From the NCBI RefSeq assembly GCF_024498195.1, contig NZ_CP101824.1:1550001-1614000 (forward strand): 64,000 nucleotides of DNA, in the 5' to 3' direction. This stretch comes from Halovivax cerinus (lineage in GTDB: Archaea > Halobacteriota > Halobacteria > Halobacteriales > Natrialbaceae). Position 1 is the stretch's first letter. Each line of letters opens with the position of its first letter. The translations under genes and the position numbers were made by a program. This document shows positions 27,333-36,711 of the stretch, piece after piece. The notes below the pieces were generated by a model. The model had not been told where the DNA came from. It did not search any database and was given only the letters and a program-made list of their open reading frames with translations.

Positions 27333-30300
27333 ATGACGGCGTATAGCGTCGAGGACCTGGTCCTCCTCGCCCTTCGCGAGCAGTGCGGTGCCGACGAATG
27401 CACGGCGGGGGCGACCGTCTCGGAACTCGGCGACGTGATCGGGCTCTCCGGGACCGTGGCCGACCGGCTGACGCTCCTCTCGGCCCTGTCGACGCTCACG
27501 GGGAACGGGCTGGTCGACGAGACGACCGGCACCGTCGCGGACCGGTCAGGCGAGCGGAGCCTGTATCGATTGACGGGTTCGGGTCGACGACGTGCGACGG
27601 AACGGACGGACGCGGTGGGCGAACTGCCCGTGACGGTTCACGAACGTGATGAAACCGCCGAGTGTCGCCTCGGCGATGTTCCCGAGCGGTTCGATCGCTC
27701 CATCGCCGAAGCGCTCGTCAGACGCGCCCCCTCCGGCGACCTGTATCTGCCGGCCGAGTCCGACGACATCGTCGACCGGTCCGACGAACGCTCCCGCCTC
27801 CGGAGCACCTTCGAGAAGACGCTCGACGGCGAGCCAGCGACCGTGATCGTCTCCGGAGAGGCCGGCGTCGGCAAGACGACACTGGTGGAGGCGTTCGCCG
27901 AACGGGCTCGCGAATCGGGCGCGGACGTGCTCGTCGGGCGGAGTACTCGAACCGGAGCCGACGCGTACGGACCCCTCCGGGACGCGATCGAGGGCGCGAT
28001 CGGCGCCGCGGACGAGTCGCCGTTCGCCGACGGGTGGGCGAAAGCGGCGGACGCCGAGATGTACCGGACCCAGCGCGCCGCCCTCTACTCGACGGTGTCG
28101 GCGACACTCGCCGATCACGCCCGGAACACGCCGACGGTACTCGTGATCGAGGATCTGCAGTGGGCCGACGCCGCGACGGTCGACCTGCTCGCGCACGTCT
28201 GCGAGGAGCTCTCGGACGTTCCGGTGCTCCTCGTCGCCACCTACCGCCCGTCTGGGGTCGCGGACGAGACGCCACTGGACCGGCGACTCGCGGAGCGAGT
28301 GGCGATGGACCACGTCGTCGAACTCGCGCTCGACCCCTTCGACCGGGAGCGAACCGGCGAGCTCGTCGAGGCCGAAGTAACCCGCCGGGGCGTCCCCCAA
28401 TCGTTCGTCGACGCCGTCTACGAGCGAACGGGCGGGAACGCGCTCTTCGTCGTCGAGACGGTCGCGGCGTTGCTCGAGTCCGGCGCGCTCGATCCCCGCG
28501 TGGATCGCTACCCGGACGCGGTCGACGACGCCGAGATTCCGGACGTGGTCGAGACGACGATCGACCGGCGCTTCTCCAGACTCGACGACGAGACGTACGG
28601 GGTGGTGGCCGTCGGCGCGGTGCTCGACGACCCGATCACCATCGACGGGCTGCTCGCGATCTCGTCGCGTCCGGAGCCGACGGTTCGCGAGCGGGTCGAC
28701 CTCCTCGTCGACGGTGGCATCTGGGTCCGGGACGACGACACGCTTCGATTTCGAAGCGAGGTGCTCCGGTCGACGGCCCTCGCCTCGATCGCCGACGACC
28801 GGCGGCAGTCGCTCCACGAGGGGGCCGCTGCGTACTTGGCCGATGACGAGTCGACTCCGCCGGCTACCGTCGCGTCGCACTACGAGCGGGCCGGTGACGC
28901 CGATCGCGCCCTCGAGTGGTACCGACGCGCGGCCGGGGACGCGACCGAGGTGTACGCACACGACGTGGCGGTCGAACACTACGAGCGAGCCCTCTCCCTC
29001 GCCAGGGAACTCGACCGGGAGGCGGCCGTCCTGGATCTTCTCGAGGGGCTCGGCGACATCCACGCCACGCGGGGCGAGTACGGCGAGGCGGATCGACAGT
29101 TTCGGTACGTCCGTGAGCGGACCGACGACCCGGAACGGATCCGTCGCAGCTACCGGTACCAGGCGAAGATGGCCTTCGAGAGCAGCCGGTACGACGACGC
29201 CGAAGAGTACGCCCAGGCGGGGCTCGCAGTCGGCGAGGACGACGTCACGCCGGAAGTCTGTCGACTCACGGACTACCTCGGGAGCGCGTACTTCGGTCGC
29301 GGACAGTACGAGGAGGCGATCGCCCACCACGAGCGGTTGCGCGACCGCGCCGCCGAGATCGACTGCACCGTCTCGCTCGGCCGGGCGTATAAGAATCTCG
29401 GGACCTGTTACACGAAACTCGGCGAGTTGGACCGGTCTGTCGGACTCAACGAGCGTGGCGTCACGTTACTCGAGGACACTGGCCACGCGCGGGAACTGGC
29501 GAGCGCGCTCAGCGATCTCGCCATCGCGTACGGCCGAACCGGGGACTACGACCGGGCCGTCGACGCGCTGGAGCGCTGCGACGAACTGGCCGAACGGACG
29601 GGGAACGTCTCGGCGCTCGTCCTCTCGAAGATGAACCGCGCGGTCTTCGCCCAGTGGCGAGGTGAGTACGGGACGGCGCGCGAACGGTACGCCGACGTTC
29701 GCGAGATCGCCGAGCGCATCGACGATCGGGACGGGCTGGCGCTCGCCATCTGTAACGAGAGCCTCATCGATCGAGAAGTCGGCCGTCTGGAACCCTCGAT
29801 AGCGGGGTTCGAACGAGCGCTCGACCTCGTCGATGGAACCGAGGTCACGAATCGAATCACGCTCGTCGAGTGGGGTCTCGGGGAGGCACACTTCCTCGCC
29901 GCCGATTTCGACCGCGCCGAGACGCACCTCGATCGGGCGCTCGACCTCGCCGTCGAACACGACTTCACGCGACACATCGGGGCCTGCAAGTCGGTCATGG
30001 GGGCCGTAGAACGGGAACGTGGCGAACTGGATCGGGCGATCGAACTGGGTCGGGCGGGGCTGGATCTCGTCCCGGACTCCGAGACCCAGCGGGTCCTGTA
30101 CCTCCGGATGAACCGTCTCGCGCAGACGCTGTTGGCGGCGGGAGACGTCGACGAAGCGCTAGAACTCTGTCTCGAGGGCAGAGAGACGATCCCGGAGCAC
30201 GTCACGGTCACCGAGGTCAAACTCGCCGCCACGCACGGTGCGGCGCAGGTGGCTGCTGGCGAACTGCAATCCGCCCGTGAGACCCTCGAATCGACGGTCG

Positions 30301-30524
30301 ACCGTGCCCGCGGTCTCACGACCGAGGCGCTGCTCGTCGCGCTGTGCGAACTCGGTCGCCTCGAACACGAAGCGGGCGACGCGTCGACCGCTCGTGACCA
30401 CCTCACGGAGGGTCGTCGGATCGCGACGGACGCCGGCTTTCGCGTCTTCGTGCCCCGCTTCGACGAGGTACTCGCCGAGATCGACGGTGGTGACCGGTCC
30501 GACGGGTGCGTCGACGGCGTCTGA
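27333..30524 (+). CDS. STAND/MalT-like ATPase with TPR-like tail, paralogue 4
   Basis: A 1063-residue paralogue starting MTAYSVEDLVLLALREQC. N-terminal winged helix (TVSELGDVIGLSGTVADRLTLLSALSTL), then a P-loop ATPase with Walker A GEAGVGKT at 175-182 and Walker B VLVIEDLQWADAATVDLL, then YRFRS-like arm (TLRFRSEVLRSTAL) and TPR-like repeats to the end. It groups with paralogue 3 by eye (shared GGNALFVVETVAALLESGALDPRVDRYPD-type segment). It is divergently transcribed from the histidine kinase gene. The ligand and the regulated target are unknown. Confidence 0.87.
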   Translation: MTAYSVEDLVLLALREQCGADECTAGATVSELGDVIGLSGTVADRLTLLSALSTLTGNGLVDETTGTVADRSGERSLYRLTGSGRRRATERTDAVGELPVTVHERDETAECRLGDVPERFDRSIAEALVRRAPSGDLYLPAESDDIVDRSDERSRLRSTFEKTLDGEPATVIVSGEAGVGKTTLVEAFAERARESGADVLVGRSTRTGADAYGPLRDAIEGAIGAADESPFADGWAKAADAEMYRTQRAALYSTVSATLADHARNTPTVLVIEDLQWADAATVDLLAHVCEELSDVPVLLVATYRPSGVADETPLDRRLAERVAMDHVVELALDPFDRERTGELVEAEVTRRGVPQSFVDAVYERTGGNALFVVETVAALLESGALDPRVDRYPDAVDDAEIPDVVETTIDRRFSRLDDETYGVVAVGAVLDDPITIDGLLAISSRPEPTVRERVDLLVDGGIWVRDDDTLRFRSEVLRSTALASIADDRRQSLHEGAAAYLADDESTPPATVASHYERAGDADRALEWYRRAAGDATEVYAHDVAVEHYERALSLARELDREAAVLDLLEGLGDIHATRGEYGEADRQFRYVRERTDDPERIRRSYRYQAKMAFESSRYDDAEEYAQAGLAVGEDDVTPEVCRLTDYLGSAYFGRGQYEEAIAHHERLRDRAAEIDCTVSLGRAYKNLGTCYTKLGELDRSVGLNERGVTLLEDTGHARELASALSDLAIAYGRTGDYDRAVDALERCDELAERTGNVSALVLSKMNRAVFAQWRGEYGTARERYADVREIAERIDDRDGLALAICNESLIDREVGRLEPSIAGFERALDLVDGTEVTNRITLVEWGLGEAHFLAADFDRAETHLDRALDLAVEHDFTRHIGACKSVMGAVERERGELDRAIELGRAGLDLVPDSETQRVLYLRMNRLAQTLLAAGDVDEALELCLEGRETIPEHVTVTEVKLAATHGAAQVAAGELQSARETLESTVDRARGLTTEALLVALCELGRLEHEAGDASTARDHLTEGRRIATDAGFRVFVPRFDEVLAEIDGGDRSDGCVDGV

Positions 30525-30651
30525 CGTCCGATCGAGTCGCTGGTCCGATCTCGAACTGCGGGTCGCCAGTCTCCGTAGCGCGGATTCTCCGGCCTCGACC
30601 CCGGGCGCGTCGGTTCGGCACCGTCCGGTTCGCTTCGGTGGTTCTTCCGCA

Positions 30652-30660
30652 CGTTTTTAC
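30652..30660 (+). promoter_or_regulatory. TATA box of the PIN-ATPase gene
   Basis: GTTTTTACCC ends 26 nt upstream of the ATG at 30686 and fixes that start against the open frame reaching further upstream. Confidence 0.5.
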
Positions 30661-30685
30661 CCGTCCGAGGCGAACGGTCTGGTAT

Positions 30686-32572
30686 ATGCACGTCGTCCCG
30701 GACACCAGCGTGGTCATCGACGGCCGCGTCTCCGCGTCGGTCGAGGACGGGTCGTTCGCGGAGGCGACGGTATCGGTTCCCGAAGCCGTCGTGGCCGAGC
30801 TGGAGGCGCAGGCGAACGACGGCCTCGACAGCGGTTGGGAGGGGCTCTCGGAACTCGACCGGCTCGCCTCGCTGGCCGAGGACGGGCGGATCGACCTCGA
30901 GTACGTCGGTGAGCGCCCGACGGCCGGCGAGCGCGGCCGCGCCTCGGAGGGCGAGATCGACGCACTCATTCGCGATCTGGCCGAGGAACGCGACGCGACG
31001 TTCGTCACGAGCGACGTCGTCCAGGCCGAGGTCGCGAAGGCGAAGGGCCTCACTGTCGAGTACATCTCGCCGAAATCACGCGACGTCGGGGCACTCACGA
31101 TCGAGGACTTCTTCGACGACGAGACGATGAGCGTCCACCTCAAGACGGACACGATTCCGAAGGCCAAGCGAGGCGCGCTCGGCGAGATGCGATACGAGGA
31201 GATCGCAGACGAGCCGACGGACGAGGCGACGATGGACGAGTGGGCACGCGATGTGGTCGACGGCGCCAAGGAGTCCCCCGACGGCTTCATCGAACTCTCG
31301 GAGCCGGGGATGAAGATCGTCCAGTTTCGCGACTACCGCATCGCGGTCGCTCGGCCGCCGTTTTCCGACGGCATCGAGATCACGGCCGTGCGCCCGATCG
31401 CCCAGACCGACCTCGAGGACTACGACCACGCCGACGAGCTGAAAGAGCGCTTGCTCGAACGTCAGCGAGGCGTCCTCATCTCCGGCTCGCCGGGCGCTGG
31501 GAAGTCGACGCTCGCACAGGCCGTCGCGCGCTACCTCGAGACACACGACAACGCGGTGAAGACGATGGAGAAACCGCGAGACCTCCAGGTCGGCCCGGAG
31601 ATCACGCAGTACACGGCGCTTGGCGGCCGAATGGACAAGACGGCCGACGCCCTCCTGATGGTCCGGCCGGACTACACCATCTACGACGAGGTCAGGAAGA
31701 CCGACGACTTCGAGGTCTTCGCGGACATGCGCCTGGCCGGCGTCGGGATGATCGGCGTCGTCCACGCGACGCGTCCGATCGACGCGCTCCAGCGCCTCGT
31801 CGGTCGGGTCGAACTCGGCATGATCCCGCAGATCGCCGATACGGTGGTCTACGTCGATGCGGGTGCTATCGACACCGTCTACGACGTCCGGACGACCGTC
31901 AAGGTTCCTGCGGGCCTGACCGAGGAGGACCTCGCACGGCCGGTCATCCAGGTGACGGACTTCCAGACGGGCGACCCCGCCTACGAGATCTACACGTTCA
32001 ATCGACAGGTCGTCACGGTCCCACTCGACGACGAGGAAGATGGTCCCGGCGCTCGCGATTCGGGGGTCGACCGCATCGCCAAAGGCGAGATCGAACGCGA
32101 GATCCGCTCGATCGCCCGGGGCTACGTCGACGTCCGTCTCAAGAGCCAGAACAAGGCCGTCGTCTACGTGGAGGAGGACGACATCTCCTCGGTCATCGGC
32201 AAGGGTGGCGGCCGGATCACCGACGTCGAGAACCGACTCGGGATCGACATCGACGTCCGCACCCACGACGAGAACCCCCACTACGGAGACGGCGGCGGGG
32301 CCGGTGTCGATGAACCCACCTCCGGCGGTGGTGGCCCATCCGGTGGGCAACCCGACGGCCAGCTCGTCCAGCCCGAGATCACCTCCCGACACGTCGTCAT
32401 CCCGGTCGAGGGTCACGACGGCGAAACCGTCGAAGTCCAGGCCAACGGCGAGTACCTCTTCACCGCGACGGTGAGTCGCGGCGGTGAGATACAGGTCTCG
32501 CGCGGGAGCGCGATCGCAGACGAACTCGAGGACGCGATCGATCACACGGAGCCGATTACTGTTGTGTCGTAG
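30686..32572 (+). CDS. PIN domain-VirB11-like ATPase-KH domain protein
   Basis: A 628-residue archaeal-specific three-part protein. Residues 1-140 form a PIN nuclease-like domain (MHVVPDTSVVIDGR with Asp6, later EGEIDALIRDLAEERDATFVTSD). The middle is a PilT/VirB11-like ATPase with Walker A GSPGAGKS and the motifs DYTIYDEVR and GVVHATRPIDALQRL. The C-terminus has a KH domain with VIGKGGGRI, then a Gly/Pro-rich linker and a final beta domain. Proteins of this architecture are conserved in archaea and are linked to RNA metabolism, but a precise role is not established. The frame is open upstream with non-protein-like composition. Confidence 0.92.
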   Translation: MHVVPDTSVVIDGRVSASVEDGSFAEATVSVPEAVVAELEAQANDGLDSGWEGLSELDRLASLAEDGRIDLEYVGERPTAGERGRASEGEIDALIRDLAEERDATFVTSDVVQAEVAKAKGLTVEYISPKSRDVGALTIEDFFDDETMSVHLKTDTIPKAKRGALGEMRYEEIADEPTDEATMDEWARDVVDGAKESPDGFIELSEPGMKIVQFRDYRIAVARPPFSDGIEITAVRPIAQTDLEDYDHADELKERLLERQRGVLISGSPGAGKSTLAQAVARYLETHDNAVKTMEKPRDLQVGPEITQYTALGGRMDKTADALLMVRPDYTIYDEVRKTDDFEVFADMRLAGVGMIGVVHATRPIDALQRLVGRVELGMIPQIADTVVYVDAGAIDTVYDVRTTVKVPAGLTEEDLARPVIQVTDFQTGDPAYEIYTFNRQVVTVPLDDEEDGPGARDSGVDRIAKGEIEREIRSIARGYVDVRLKSQNKAVVYVEEDDISSVIGKGGGRITDVENRLGIDIDVRTHDENPHYGDGGGAGVDEPTSGGGGPSGGQPDGQLVQPEITSRHVVIPVEGHDGETVEVQANGEYLFTATVSRGGEIQVSRGSAIADELEDAIDHTEPITVVS

Positions 32573-32576
32573 ACAG

Positions 32577-33000
32577 CGCGGTTCGGAACGAGCGAAGCGA
32601 GTGAGAACCGCGTAGTAGCGAACGGGGAGCGAAGCGACCCGTGAGGAGAGGCGCGCGGTTCGGAACGAGCGAAGCGAGTGAGAATCGCGTAGTAGCGAAC
32701 GGGGAGCGAAGCGACCCGTGAGGAGAGGCGCGCGGTTCGGAACGAGCGAAGCGAGTGAGAATCGCGTAGTAGCGAACGGGGAGCGAAGCGACCCGTGAGG
32801 AGAGGCGCGCGGTTCGGAACGAGCGAAGCGAGTGAGAATCGCGTAGTAGCGAACGGGGAGCGAAGCGACCCGTGAGGAGAGGCGCGCGGTTCGGAACGAG
32901 CGAAGCGAGTGAGAATCGCGTAGTAGCGAACGGGGAGCGAGGCGACCCGTGAGGAGAGGCGCGCGGTTCGGAACGAGCGACGCGAGTGAGAACCGCGGAG
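32577..33000. repeat. 77-bp tandem repeat array, five full copies and a partial
   Basis: Units start at 32581, 32658, 32735, 32812, 32889 and 32966, exactly 77 bp apart. Full units are almost identical; the first has GAACCGC where the others have GAATCGC and the last two differ at one base each. Each unit carries GAGCGAAGCGAGTGAG and a second GAGCGAAGCGA, and the sequence GCGGTTC...GAACCGC can fold back on itself. The array lies directly behind the PIN-ATPase gene and 37 bp from the next gene. The unit is not a multiple of three; long open frames on the minus strand across it are repeat artefacts. Confidence 0.97.
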
Positions 33001-33037
33001 TGTCTCTCTGGACTGCCACTCACGGGTGACGGGGTGT

Positions 33038-33469
33038 CTACCGACCGCGACCGTCGTCACCGGTCTGAAAGTAGAGGTCCGAATTGCGCACGTAGAACAG
33101 GGCCCACCCGGCGAGCAGGCCAGCGAGCATAGCGAGTAGTTCGGTCGGGAGTCTTGGGAGGCCGGTCTCTGCGAGTGAGAGGAGGACGATCGACGCGCCG
33201 ACGAGCGTTCCGAGGACGACGAAGACGACGTCGCTCGCGACGCGGAGTCGATCGTGGGACCAGTACGAGCGCTTGTCCTCGTCGTGCCACACGTCGACGT
33301 AGACGATCACCGGGGCCATCGACGCGATGACGGTGACGGCGCTGTAGGCGACGGGTAGCCCGAGTGGGTAGAAGACGAGTACGTTGAGCACGTTCGAGAC
33401 GAGAGCCATCACGACCAGACCGGCGGTCATCCAGCCCCAGCGCGGCAGTCGGTCCGGATCGAGGTTCAT
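33038..33469 (-). CDS. four-helix integral membrane protein, 143 aa
   Basis: Starts MNLDPDRLPRWGW. It has hydrophobic segments at about residues 13-35, 38-58, 80-100 and 108-127. Two charged loops lie between them (WHDEDKRSYWSHDRL and AETGLPRLPTEL), and the tail is short and hydrophilic. No family is recognised. Its stop codon is 38 bp from the end of the 77-bp repeat array. A conserved haloarchaeal membrane protein is likely. Confidence 0.7.
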   Translation of the reverse strand: MNLDPDRLPRWGWMTAGLVVMALVSNVLNVLVFYPLGLPVAYSAVTVIASMAPVIVYVDVWHDEDKRSYWSHDRLRVASDVVFVVLGTLVGASIVLLSLAETGLPRLPTELLAMLAGLLAGWALFYVRNSDLYFQTGDDGRGR

Positions 33470-33628
33470 GTTCTGTGGCCGGCGGGCCGCCCGGTTAACT
33501 GTACCGCCTTTCCCGTCTGTTGCTGGTGCTGTCGAGTGGCCGATCGTGGGACTCGAAGCCGTTCGCTTCGGTCGGCTCGTCGGAACAGCAGAAATCGGGG
33601 GGTCGGGAGCAGTCGAGACGAGCGCGCG

Positions 33629-33919
33629 TTACTCCGCGCAGCAGGCGTCTTCGGTCGTACTGCCGTCGAGGCCGCCGTCCGCTGCGACGGGTTCTTCGAG
33701 TCGGTAGAGGCTCTGTCGGGCGTCGGCGAAGTAGATGTCTTCGTCGACGAGGCCGATCTCCTCGAGTCGTTCGAGCGCGTAGCGGACGGTTCGGGCCGAT
33801 AGCATCGATTCTTCGACGATCTGCTTTTGCGTGAGCGGCCCGTCGTACTCCAGTACCTTGAAAACGAGTTTGGCGCTGGGGGGACAGTCACCGAGTTCGG
33901 TCGATTCCTTCGCTTCCAT
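33629..33919 (-). CDS. MarR/TrmB-like winged-helix regulator, 96 aa
   Basis: A single-domain DNA-binding protein. Residues about 10-75 form a winged helix: AKLVFKVLEYDGPLTQKQIVEESMLSARTVRYALERLEEIGLVDED, then a wing ending in SLYRL. The C-terminus is short and ends DACCAE, with two adjacent cysteines that might respond to redox or metal. An upstream in-frame GTG would add six residues; the ATG at 33919 fits the TATA box better. Confidence 0.85.
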   Translation of the reverse strand: MEAKESTELGDCPPSAKLVFKVLEYDGPLTQKQIVEESMLSARTVRYALERLEEIGLVDEDIYFADARQSLYRLEEPVAADGGLDGSTTEDACCAE

Positions 33920-33944
33920 CGTTACGATTCGAAACACTCCAGAG

Positions 33945-33954
33945 CCTTAAAAGT
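33945..33954 (-). promoter_or_regulatory. TATA box of the winged-helix regulator gene
   Basis: On the minus strand ACTTTTAAGG lies 26-35 nt upstream of the ATG at 33919. Confidence 0.6.
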
Positions 33955-34182
33955 TGACCATCTCGACCCGTTTTCCTGTTAGATTTGAAAGCTATATCGG
34001 GTAATACTACCGAGTCGTACGCATCGGTGCAGCCGAGCCGGGTCAGGTCGGCCACGGCTCTGGCACACTATCGCTTCCTGGTCGGGTCACTCCTGTAACT
34101 GCCTGATGCAGTGATGCATGTATCACAACGTGGAGTCCAGTGGGGTCCCGGTGAGTCCCAGTGCCCCGGCACGGCGGTGGGG

Positions 34183-35346
34183 CTAGAGTTGTCGCCAGGC
34201 GTCTTCGTCGTCCGGATCGATGTCGGTGGCCATGTCGGCCGGTGGCCCGTCGCCCACTCCCGTGGCGGCCTCTGGCGCCGACGGAGGCGCGCCGCTCGGT
34301 GGCTCCGGTCCGCCTGCGTCGTCGTCCAGGTCGATGGAGGGCCAGGCGGTCTCTTCCCAGAGTCCGCGGTCCGTATAGTAGTAGACGACGTCGTCGGTGA
34401 CGACCGCGAACAGGCCCCGCTGGCGGTCGTGGACGACGCGCTCGCTGGTGTCGATGGCGACGTCGACGACGTCTTCGAGCGTGTCAAGCGCGATGTGGTG
34501 TTCCCCGAGCCACATGGGAATGGACCCGCGTGAGATCCACTCCGCGTAGCGTCGCTCGTGGACGGCCCGCCGCGCCGCCGTCTCGTCGATCGGCTGGCGC
34601 CGACCGAGACCCCAGGCGCCGGCGAGCGAAATCGTTCCGACGAGGGCGAAGAGACCAGCGAGGGCCGTCCGTGGTTCCGTTTCCGTGACCTGGACGTGCT
34701 GGGGGTGTGTTCGCTCGTCGCTCGGCACTGGCTGGTCGAGCCAGAACGCTCGTTCGGTCACGCCGATCCTGGATTCGATCGTGAACGAGTCCGCGTTCGT
34801 CCCCGTGTCGTAGCGCGTCTCGACGGCCACGACGGCGTCGACGCTCCCCACCCCGGCGAGTTCGCGTTCGATTTCGTCGAGGCGCTCGCGGACGGATTCG
34901 ACGTCGACGTCGACACTGCTTCGGGCGATTCCGTCGGTCACCGTGGGCGACTGCCTGGTGAGCGGTTCGGTTTCGTTCCAGAACGTGGTGTCGTCGCGCG
35001 TCGCTTCGTACCGGAGGGTGACGTCGTGGCCGACGGTCGACTCAGCCGTCGGCACGGTCGTCTCGGGCCTGAGCGTCACCGTGCTCGTCGCGTTCGTGAG
35101 GTAGACCGGTTCGTTCTCGAGGACGGTCCCTTCGGACCAGAGCCCGTCGCTCTCGACGACCGCTTGCGTGCCGACGGTCGTCGAGACCCGTTCGGTGTCG
35201 GCCACTTGTGTGGTCGTAGTCGTCTCGGGCGATGCGACGGCCCAGCCGCTCACCGCGAGCGCGAGCACGCCACAGACGGCGAGCGCGATGACGAGCGTTC
35301 GCCCGTGTCTGGCAACGAGCAGGTCGATGCGTGGATTGTCGATCAT
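34183..35346 (-). CDS. DUF5305 family membrane protein
   Basis: A 387-residue protein. A signal anchor (about 15-38, VIALAVCGVLALAVSGWAVA) is followed by an extracytoplasmic beta-rich domain with LTNATSTVTLRPETTV, GHDVTLRYEATRDD and FTIESRIGVTERAFWL segments. A second transmembrane helix (about 231-250, ALAGLFALVGTISLAGAWGLG) leads to a cytoplasmic domain with ERRYAEWISRGSIP and a disordered acidic tail. This arrangement fits DUF5305, often found beside archaeal signal peptidase I and SipW-type exported proteins, as here. An accessory role in export or fibre assembly is inferred. Confidence 0.85.
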   Translation of the reverse strand: MIDNPRIDLLVARHGRTLVIALAVCGVLALAVSGWAVASPETTTTTQVADTERVSTTVGTQAVVESDGLWSEGTVLENEPVYLTNATSTVTLRPETTVPTAESTVGHDVTLRYEATRDDTTFWNETEPLTRQSPTVTDGIARSSVDVDVESVRERLDEIERELAGVGSVDAVVAVETRYDTGTNADSFTIESRIGVTERAFWLDQPVPSDERTHPQHVQVTETEPRTALAGLFALVGTISLAGAWGLGRRQPIDETAARRAVHERRYAEWISRGSIPMWLGEHHIALDTLEDVVDVAIDTSERVVHDRQRGLFAVVTDDVVYYYTDRGLWEETAWPSIDLDDDAGGPEPPSGAPPSAPEAATGVGDGPPADMATDIDPDDEDAWRQL

Positions 35347-35486
35347 TGTCCATCCCCGTCGGGACTCGTACCGTCACGAGTCCGTACCCCGGTTCCCAGC
35401 CGGGACCCCCGACGTGGGAACGTATACGAACTTCGAACTGATAACCGTACTGGCCTCTTGGCTCCGAACCCAGCGAAATCGGGCGG

Positions 35487-36668
35487 TCAGTCCAGCCACT
35501 TTTCGAGTTTCCGACGGATTCGTCTCGAGAACGGGACGTGCGATCCGGGGTTTCGCACCCTGATGTCGCCGGTGCCGAACAGGGCGAGGATCGCGAGGAC
35601 GCCGACACCGACGACGACCGCGTCGACGGCTGTGACGGCGAGATACGGGTGTACCCCGTGGAGCCACCCGAGAAGCACCGGTGGTAGGACGAGCAGGTAG
35701 CGGTACTCGCTGACCGTTCGAAGGGACGTTCCCTGACGCTCGGGAGCCGAGAGCGTGATGGTCGTCTCGCCGTCGGACCGGCCGCCGACCACCTGTCGAT
35801 CGGGTTCGGCGGTCACCCCGTCGCTCGCGGGTTCCGTGACGACGACGATCGGCGCGTATCCTGCGTTGTCGACGGTACGGGTGAGGTCGGCGCTCGCCCC
35901 CGGTTCCATCACCTGCGGTTCGTCGCTCGGGTCGTCGGTACTCACCACCTCGTAGGCCGTCGTTCCCGACGGAACGACCATCGCCGCGGTCGCAGCCGTC
36001 GCGAGGACGAGGAGGACGATTCCGACCACGGACCAGATGGCGATCACGTTCCGGCGCGTCGTCTGGCGGAACCGGTCGCGCTTTGGCGGCTCCGCCCGGT
36101 CGAAGACGACACCGAACCCGAGCAGCCCGACGCCGAGCCCGACGAGGAGTGCACCCGCCCCGTCGGCGTCGACGCCACCTTGTCCGCTTTCCAGGCCGAG
36201 CGCGCCGGCGACCGCACCGAGGACGCCAAGCAGCACCGATCGAACGCCCATCACGACCGTTCCGAGGTGGGGGATCGTCACGACGGTTCCGTGAACCTGG
36301 AGTGCCGTGGCGACTACCTGTCCGTCGGTCACGTACGGTTCCCCACCGTCCTGGTCGGTGAACGGGTTCGCGTCCCCTTTCGTCACGTATCCCTCGTCGG
36401 TCTCTTCGATCACGCGGTGGGTCGTCAGTTCGCCGTCGTTGACCTCGCGGGCCTCGTAGACGATCACGTCGCCGTCGGAGACCTCGCCACCGAGGCCGGC
36501 CGGCACCGCGACGAAGCCATCGCCGGTGTCCATCGCGGGCTCCATGCTTCCGGAGGCGACGTACCCGAGCAGGATCGGCTGACCCAGAACCTGCCCGAGG
36601 ATCAGCGCGGCTACGACGATCGCGAACACCGTGCCGAGGGCGCGTCGCCCCACGTCTGCGTCTATCAC
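35487..36668 (-). CDS. archaeal signal peptidase I (SipW/S26B type) with extra C-terminal domain
   Basis: A 393-residue membrane protease. Residues 10-35 are the N-terminal anchor. The catalytic Ser41 lies in ASGSMEPAM and the catalytic histidine, His86, in TTHRVIE, the Ser-His arrangement of ER/archaeal and SipW-type enzymes rather than the bacterial Ser-Lys. KGDANPFTDQD supplies the conserved Asp region. More hydrophobic segments follow, and the C-terminal half holds a beta domain between two more helices, longer than simple signal peptidases. It lies 43 bp behind the CARDB protein gene on the same strand and close to two SipW-type exported proteins, which are its likely substrates. Confidence 0.92.
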   Translation of the reverse strand: MIDADVGRRALGTVFAIVVAALILGQVLGQPILLGYVASGSMEPAMDTGDGFVAVPAGLGGEVSDGDVIVYEAREVNDGELTTHRVIEETDEGYVTKGDANPFTDQDGGEPYVTDGQVVATALQVHGTVVTIPHLGTVVMGVRSVLLGVLGAVAGALGLESGQGGVDADGAGALLVGLGVGLLGFGVVFDRAEPPKRDRFRQTTRRNVIAIWSVVGIVLLVLATAATAAMVVPSGTTAYEVVSTDDPSDEPQVMEPGASADLTRTVDNAGYAPIVVVTEPASDGVTAEPDRQVVGGRSDGETTITLSAPERQGTSLRTVSEYRYLLVLPPVLLGWLHGVHPYLAVTAVDAVVVGVGVLAILALFGTGDIRVRNPGSHVPFSRRIRRKLEKWLD

Positions 36669-36711
36669 GAGTTCCCCCGTCCGTCGAGTTCGACTGTCGA
36701 CCGGGACATCC

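Noticed and set aside
15973-30524. STAND array as an Avs-type antiphage system
   Set aside because: No effector nuclease or other killing domain is fused or adjacent, and the N-terminal domain is a winged helix. A defence role cannot be supported from the sequence.
32577-33000. CRISPR array
   Set aside because: Units are contiguous 77-bp tandem copies without unique spacers, and there are no cas genes in the window.
31076-33019. A 647-codon open frame on the minus strand across the PIN-ATPase gene and the 77-bp repeats
   Set aside because: It is the antisense shadow of a clear gene plus translation of the repeat array. The two further minus-strand frames across the array read the same peptide in shifted phase, which shows it is repeat artefact.
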